Source: Eremothecium cymbalariae DBVPG#7215
Taxonomy: Eukaryota; Ascomycota; Saccharomycetes; Saccharomycetales; Saccharomycetaceae
Length of the DNA stretch: 64,000 bases
Reading direction: 5' to 3'
NCBI RefSeq assembly: GCF_000235365.1
Contig: NC_016450.1
Coordinates: 1,426,001 to 1,490,000, forward strand
The notes below the pieces were generated by a model, which saw nothing but the letters and a program-made list of their open reading frames with translations, was not told the DNA's origin and made no database searches. Positions 59,874 through 64,000 of the stretch are shown here, piece by piece (the stretch's first letter is position 1; each line of letters opens with the position of its first letter). A program made the translations under genes and the position numbers.

Positions 59874-62800
59874 ATGAGGGAATCGCGAGAGATAGAGATG
59901 GATGCGATACGGAGAAAGTATTTTGCTGAGGTTTTTGGGGTTAAGAGGCCGGTTGTTGGGGTTGAAGGGGGCAATGTTTGTGTGCGCGGGGCTGAGAGAG
60001 GGCGGGTGGAAGCGTTAGTTTGTGAAGAGTTACTGATGGAGATTGAAAGCGACTTTCAGCTGGCTTTGGCACGGGGGAGAGGTGATGGCGGGATGGTGGG
60101 TGGCACAGAGTTCGCAGGCGGAGAGGGGTTTTCTGTGGCAGATATGACTGGGTCATCCAAGTATGGTTATGAACAAGCTTGTTCAGGGCAGCCGATGCCT
60201 ATGGTTGATAGACCACAGTCGCACATGTCACAACAGCATCATAATCTAGCGCCTATTGAGACGCCTCCACGTACGCCTATCCAGACTATGAGTCCGCGCA
60301 GGTCGCATAGCGAGATACATATGGAGAGGACAAACGGGCATGTGGAGCCGCAGTATTCTGTTTCTTCAAAGGTACGGGGCCAGGTGGAAGATGCTATTGG
60401 TGGTGGCGGCATTCAATGCGAATCACCGGTCACACCGCCTGGCTCCATGATCAAGAGATCGCCCAGGCAGACGTTTGGAATTTTCTCCAAGACTAGTGGT
60501 AAAGATCTTCACTCGGAATACCATCAGGCGCTGCAGAATCAGCACACCTCGATGCGTACAAGATCTTTCACGTCAACGACTCTCAAAAATTTTACTTCTT
60601 CTCTTCAGCAGAAACGGAAAACTGCGAGTGGTAGGATTACTCCGCAAAAATATAGCCCTTCACAAAGCACGTTTGAACAGCAACAGTTATTGCAGCAACC
60701 ACAACAACCACAAAATCAGCATCAATTACAACATCATCAGGGACAGGTATGGCAACAGCCGCAACCGCAGCAGCAATTCCAATACCAGTATAATGAACAG
60801 GCTGCAAACAGCATTAATAATATTAACAGAGCCTCGACCACTGGATCTGGGATTCGTACGAGACATTCATCAGCTTCTTTAAACGGCAGTATTGCCACAA
60901 GATACGCACAGTCCACACCTGTATTACCGCAAATAAGCACATATATGCAACACCACCGCTCAACTTCAACACTATATTCGAAACAAATTATAGCGTCTAG
61001 TTCTATGAAGAGACCTCAGGTTTATCCTGCGATGCTATCACGTGTCGCAACGAGGTTTAAGAAAGTCACACAATTGGGTGAGCACAAGAAGGACGGCTTA
61101 CTTTACAGAGACGCATTTACCGGGCAGGAAGCTGTTGACGTGCTCTCCTCCATAATAAGAACCTCGGACCGGAATTTAGCATTGTTACTTGGACGTGCTT
61201 TAGACGCCCAAAAGTTATTCCATGATGTTGTGTATGAACATAGATTGCGCGATTCTCCCAATGAAGTTTATGAATTTACAGGGAACTCTAGAATTATTGG
61301 TGGAGCTGGTAGCTTGGATGCTGCAGCTGCAGCTGCTTCCATGTACGCTATGGATTCTGGTGGTCCAGATTCTATGCTTCTAAAAGGAGGAGGATCTTTG
61401 CTGTCGCCAAGTAATACAACCTCAGCTATGACGATGTCCACGATATATTCGACCAATTCTGGTTTCAGTGATATGCATTTTACTGCTACCGAAAATATTG
61501 ACCCTGATACGCTACATGGTGTTAATGGTGTATTTACATTACTAGCAGAGTGCTATTCGGCTACATGTACTCGCGATCAGCTGTGTTATTCTATTTCTTG
61601 TCCTAGGAGATTGGAACAACAAGCACGTTTGAACCTGAAGCCGAATGGTGGTTTACAACGCAATATCTCATTAGCGATAAACGATGATGAAGAAGAAAAA
61701 CCTTCATGGACAAGTTCCGTCGATGAAGCTATATGGTCTAATTTGTCCAAGAAAGAGATAAAGAGGCAAGAGGCCATATATGAGGTGTTTATCACAGAGA
61801 AGAATTTCGTGAAATCATTGGAAATTATCAGAGATACTTTTATGAAGAAATTGGCAGAGACTAACATTATCCCTGCTGATATAAGAAAAAACTTCATTAA
61901 ACATGTATTTGCGCATGTAAACGACATCTATTCTGTAAACAGAAGGTTTCTTAATGCATTAAGTGAAAGGCAAAAGGCGTCTCCAATAGTGGAAGGAATT
62001 GGGGATGCGTTTTTGAAGTTTATTCCATTTTTTGAACCTTTTGTACTATATGTTGCATCGAGACCATATGCGAAATATTTAATTGAAACTCAACGGTCAG
62101 TAAATCCATATTTTGCCCGATTCGATGAGGACCTAATGAATTCTAAGTTGCGACATGGTATTGATTCATTCTTATCACAAGGTGTGTCAAGGCCCGGAAG
62201 GTACATTTTGTTGGTTCGAGAGATTATTAAATCGTCAGATCCGGAGAAAAACAAAAGGGATTTAGAGAGTTTAACAAGGGCGATGGAAGCATTAAAGGAC
62301 TTTATGAAACGTATTGACAAGGCTAGTGGTGCTGCTCAGGATAGACATGATGTGAAGTTACTAAAACAAAAGATTTTATTCAAAAATGAGTATGTCAACA
62401 TGGGATTGAATGATGAGAAACGTAAAATCATGCACGAAGGACTATTGTCACGTAAAGAACTAACAAAATCTGATGGTACGGTCACCGGCGACATTCAGTT
62501 TTACTTGTTAGATAATATGCTACTTTTTTTGAAAGCTAAAGCGGTCAATAAATGGAACCAGCACAAGGTATTCCAACGCCCGATCCCCTTACCGTTACTC
62601 TTCGTTTATCCTGGTGAAGATATGCCACCTTTAAAGAAGTACGTCGGCAGTACACCGGACGCATCTGGGCAGGTGATTGTACCTGAGAACTACAGCCCAG
62701 AAGGAAATCCTAGAAACGCTGTTACATTGTTGTATTATGGAGCGAAACAGAGGTATCAAGTTACGTTATATGCTGCCCAGTATGCCGCAATTCAGACGTT

Positions 62801-63845
62801 GTTAGATAAAACGAAACAGGTGCAAACGAAACTAATAGCTGGTAGTGATATATTCAACATTAATAAGATCAGCGATAGGTTCTTTGACTACTCAAATAAA
62901 ATCACTAGTGTCGCCTCTTGCGACGGTGGACGCACGCTATTGATCGCAACTGTTCAAGGTTTGTTCAAGAGCAACATCAAACGAGAAAAGATCCGGGACT
63001 CTGACAAAATCACTACTCATTTTTCTACACCTATTAAGATCGTACAGAGGAGTAATGTAACACAAGTCGCTGTAATGGAAGAATTCCAATCCGTTCTTCT
63101 GTTAGTGGACAAGAAGTTATACAGCTGTCACATGGATCTTCTGCTGCAAGGAGACAATGGGACTCAGTACTTTAAAAAACATGCAAAAGAAGTGGTCAAC
63201 CATGTCAGCTTTTTTGCAGAAGGTGATTGTAATGGTAAGCGCATCGTCGTTACTGCCCATGCCTCTGCCCATGCGATTAAATGGTTCGAGCACGAGCATC
63301 CACTGCTTATGGAAGGTGGCAAGCGTAGCATGAAACGCAAAATTAACGAAGTACAACTCGATTCCGAACCCGTTTCCATCTCTTTCCTAAGACGCAACCT
63401 CTCTATTGGATGCAAAAAGGGCTTCCAGATTGTGTCCCTTTCTCAAGACGTTAAAGAGCCCTTCCTTGACTCTGCAGATACCTCCTTGGAATTTGCACTC
63501 AAAGACACATTGAAACCCATTGCCATCTACCGCGTCAGCAGCATGTTCTTCCTGTGTTACTCCGAGTTTGCATTCTTTGTCAACAATCAGGGCTGGCGCA
63601 AACGCGAATCCCACACCATCTACTGGGAAGGTGAGCCCGAAAAGTTCGCTATCTGGTACCCATACATCCTCGCTTTCGACTCCAACTTTATCGAAATCAG
63701 AAAAATAGACACAGGTGAATTAGTCAGATGCATCCTAGGCGATAAAATCCGTATGCTACACTCAAGCTCACAGGAAACAATCTACGTCTACGAAGACGAA
63801 AGAGGTTACGACACAATCGCTTCCCTAGATTTTTGGGGCAAGTAG
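59874..63845 (+). CDS. ROM2: Rho1 guanine-nucleotide exchange factor, single orthologue of ROM2 and ROM1
   Basis: Activates the GTPase Rho1 in cell-wall integrity and polarised growth signalling. The 1323-aa product is near S. cerevisiae Rom2 (1356). A long disordered N-terminus includes a Gln/His-rich tract (about residues 268-310). A DEP domain lies at about 382-465 (HKKDGLLYRDAFTGQEAVDVL). The DH catalytic domain is at about 630-829 (RQEAIYEVFITEKNFVKSLEII) and the PH domain at about 852-985. A C-terminal citron-homology (CNH) domain covers about 999-1315. Start ATG is at 59874; Met9 is another in-frame ATG. ROM2 (YLR371W) and ROM1 (YGR070W) each neighbour homologues of other genes in this block. 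Naming it ROM2 is a choice, because it precedes the duplication. Confidence 0.95.
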   Translation: MRESREIEMDAIRRKYFAEVFGVKRPVVGVEGGNVCVRGAERGRVEALVCEELLMEIESDFQLALARGRGDGGMVGGTEFAGGEGFSVADMTGSSKYGYEQACSGQPMPMVDRPQSHMSQQHHNLAPIETPPRTPIQTMSPRRSHSEIHMERTNGHVEPQYSVSSKVRGQVEDAIGGGGIQCESPVTPPGSMIKRSPRQTFGIFSKTSGKDLHSEYHQALQNQHTSMRTRSFTSTTLKNFTSSLQQKRKTASGRITPQKYSPSQSTFEQQQLLQQPQQPQNQHQLQHHQGQVWQQPQPQQQFQYQYNEQAANSINNINRASTTGSGIRTRHSSASLNGSIATRYAQSTPVLPQISTYMQHHRSTSTLYSKQIIASSSMKRPQVYPAMLSRVATRFKKVTQLGEHKKDGLLYRDAFTGQEAVDVLSSIIRTSDRNLALLLGRALDAQKLFHDVVYEHRLRDSPNEVYEFTGNSRIIGGAGSLDAAAAAASMYAMDSGGPDSMLLKGGGSLLSPSNTTSAMTMSTIYSTNSGFSDMHFTATENIDPDTLHGVNGVFTLLAECYSATCTRDQLCYSISCPRRLEQQARLNLKPNGGLQRNISLAINDDEEEKPSWTSSVDEAIWSNLSKKEIKRQEAIYEVFITEKNFVKSLEIIRDTFMKKLAETNIIPADIRKNFIKHVFAHVNDIYSVNRRFLNALSERQKASPIVEGIGDAFLKFIPFFEPFVLYVASRPYAKYLIETQRSVNPYFARFDEDLMNSKLRHGIDSFLSQGVSRPGRYILLVREIIKSSDPEKNKRDLESLTRAMEALKDFMKRIDKASGAAQDRHDVKLLKQKILFKNEYVNMGLNDEKRKIMHEGLLSRKELTKSDGTVTGDIQFYLLDNMLLFLKAKAVNKWNQHKVFQRPIPLPLLFVYPGEDMPPLKKYVGSTPDASGQVIVPENYSPEGNPRNAVTLLYYGAKQRYQVTLYAAQYAAIQTLLDKTKQVQTKLIAGSDIFNINKISDRFFDYSNKITSVASCDGGRTLLIATVQGLFKSNIKREKIRDSDKITTHFSTPIKIVQRSNVTQVAVMEEFQSVLLLVDKKLYSCHMDLLLQGDNGTQYFKKHAKEVVNHVSFFAEGDCNGKRIVVTAHASAHAIKWFEHEHPLLMEGGKRSMKRKINEVQLDSEPVSISFLRRNLSIGCKKGFQIVSLSQDVKEPFLDSADTSLEFALKDTLKPIAIYRVSSMFFLCYSEFAFFVNNQGWRKRESHTIYWEGEPEKFAIWYPYILAFDSNFIEIRKIDTGELVRCILGDKIRMLHSSSQETIYVYEDERGYDTIASLDFWGK

Positions 63846-64000
63846 CCATACATCTCCACACCCATCTCCATTACTGTCTCCGTTTTCTACACAGTCATCC
63901 ACCACTTTCATAGAGCTCTTTTTTTGTCTCGTAGCATTTATCACGTATAACATTGAACTCGAACCAAATAAATCCTTTCACACTACTATGCTACTACTAC

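Overview
This window is nuclear DNA from a budding yeast of the family Saccharomycetaceae. The evidence is compact, mostly intronless genes, GTATGT...TACTAAC introns, and near full-length homologues of Saccharomyces cerevisiae genes along almost the whole length. Several stretches interleave genes that lie on two different duplicated segments in S. cerevisiae. The PES4/MIP6-to-CDC14 block mixes chromosome VI and VIII genes, and the GRX8-to-ROM2 block mixes chromosome XII and VII genes. That is the single-copy ancestral order expected of a lineage that did not pass through the whole-genome duplication (Eremothecium, Kluyveromyces, Lachancea, Torulaspora or Zygosaccharomyces grade). I cannot fix the genus from sequence alone. 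I see no virus, no intact transposon, no CRISPR array and no recognisable centromere.

Layout. 1-10.8 kb: ADP1 (its start lies outside the window), RPC34, OPT2, an ADY2/ATO acetate transporter and RVS161. The 1.9-kb OPT2/ADY2 intergenic region is packed with perfect inverted repeats, one a 40-bp palindrome. 12.2-15.9 kb: a 1244-residue membrane protein with SCAP architecture (eight predicted membrane segments, a sterol-sensing-like region and a cytosolic WD-like tail), a gene I do not know from S. cerevisiae. 16.8-20.6 kb: the SAT4 kinase, a long non-coding stretch and a tRNA-Gln(CUG). 21.5-34.1 kb: PES4/MIP6, YSC84/LSB3 (spliced), YSC83, ARG4, DED81, cytosolic-type prolyl-tRNA synthetase and HIS2. 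35.7-38.7 kb: a FLO11-domain GPI adhesin with a collagen-like Gly-X-Pro repeat, interrupted by two +1 frameshifts inside the repeat. 39.1-41.8 kb: ECO1 and CDC14. 43.1-47.4 kb: GRX8, VHT1 with a match to the Vhr1 biotin-response element, and RPS22 with two introns. 47.5-63.8 kb: a YGR067C-type zinc-finger protein, the ART5 arrestin, MDM30, SSQ1, ARC18 (with a two-codon first exon) and ROM2/ROM1.

Three genes depend on splicing that simple ORF calling misses. RPS22's ATG is itself assembled across an intron (A|TG). ARC18 begins with a 6-nt coding exon. YSC84 begins with a 47-nt exon. Five other genes (OPT2, DED81, GRX8, ART5, SSQ1) have an open frame extending upstream of the true ATG; their starts are placed at the first ATG that matches the family N-terminus.

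The genes are mostly unrelated housekeeping genes, not one pathway. Some themes recur: nutrient uptake (OPT2, ADY2, VHT1), amino-acid synthesis and charging (ARG4, HIS2, DED81, prolyl-tRNA synthetase, tRNA-Gln), actin and the cell surface (RVS161, YSC84, ARC18, ROM2, FLO11-like), and mitochondria (SSQ1, MDM30, YSC83).
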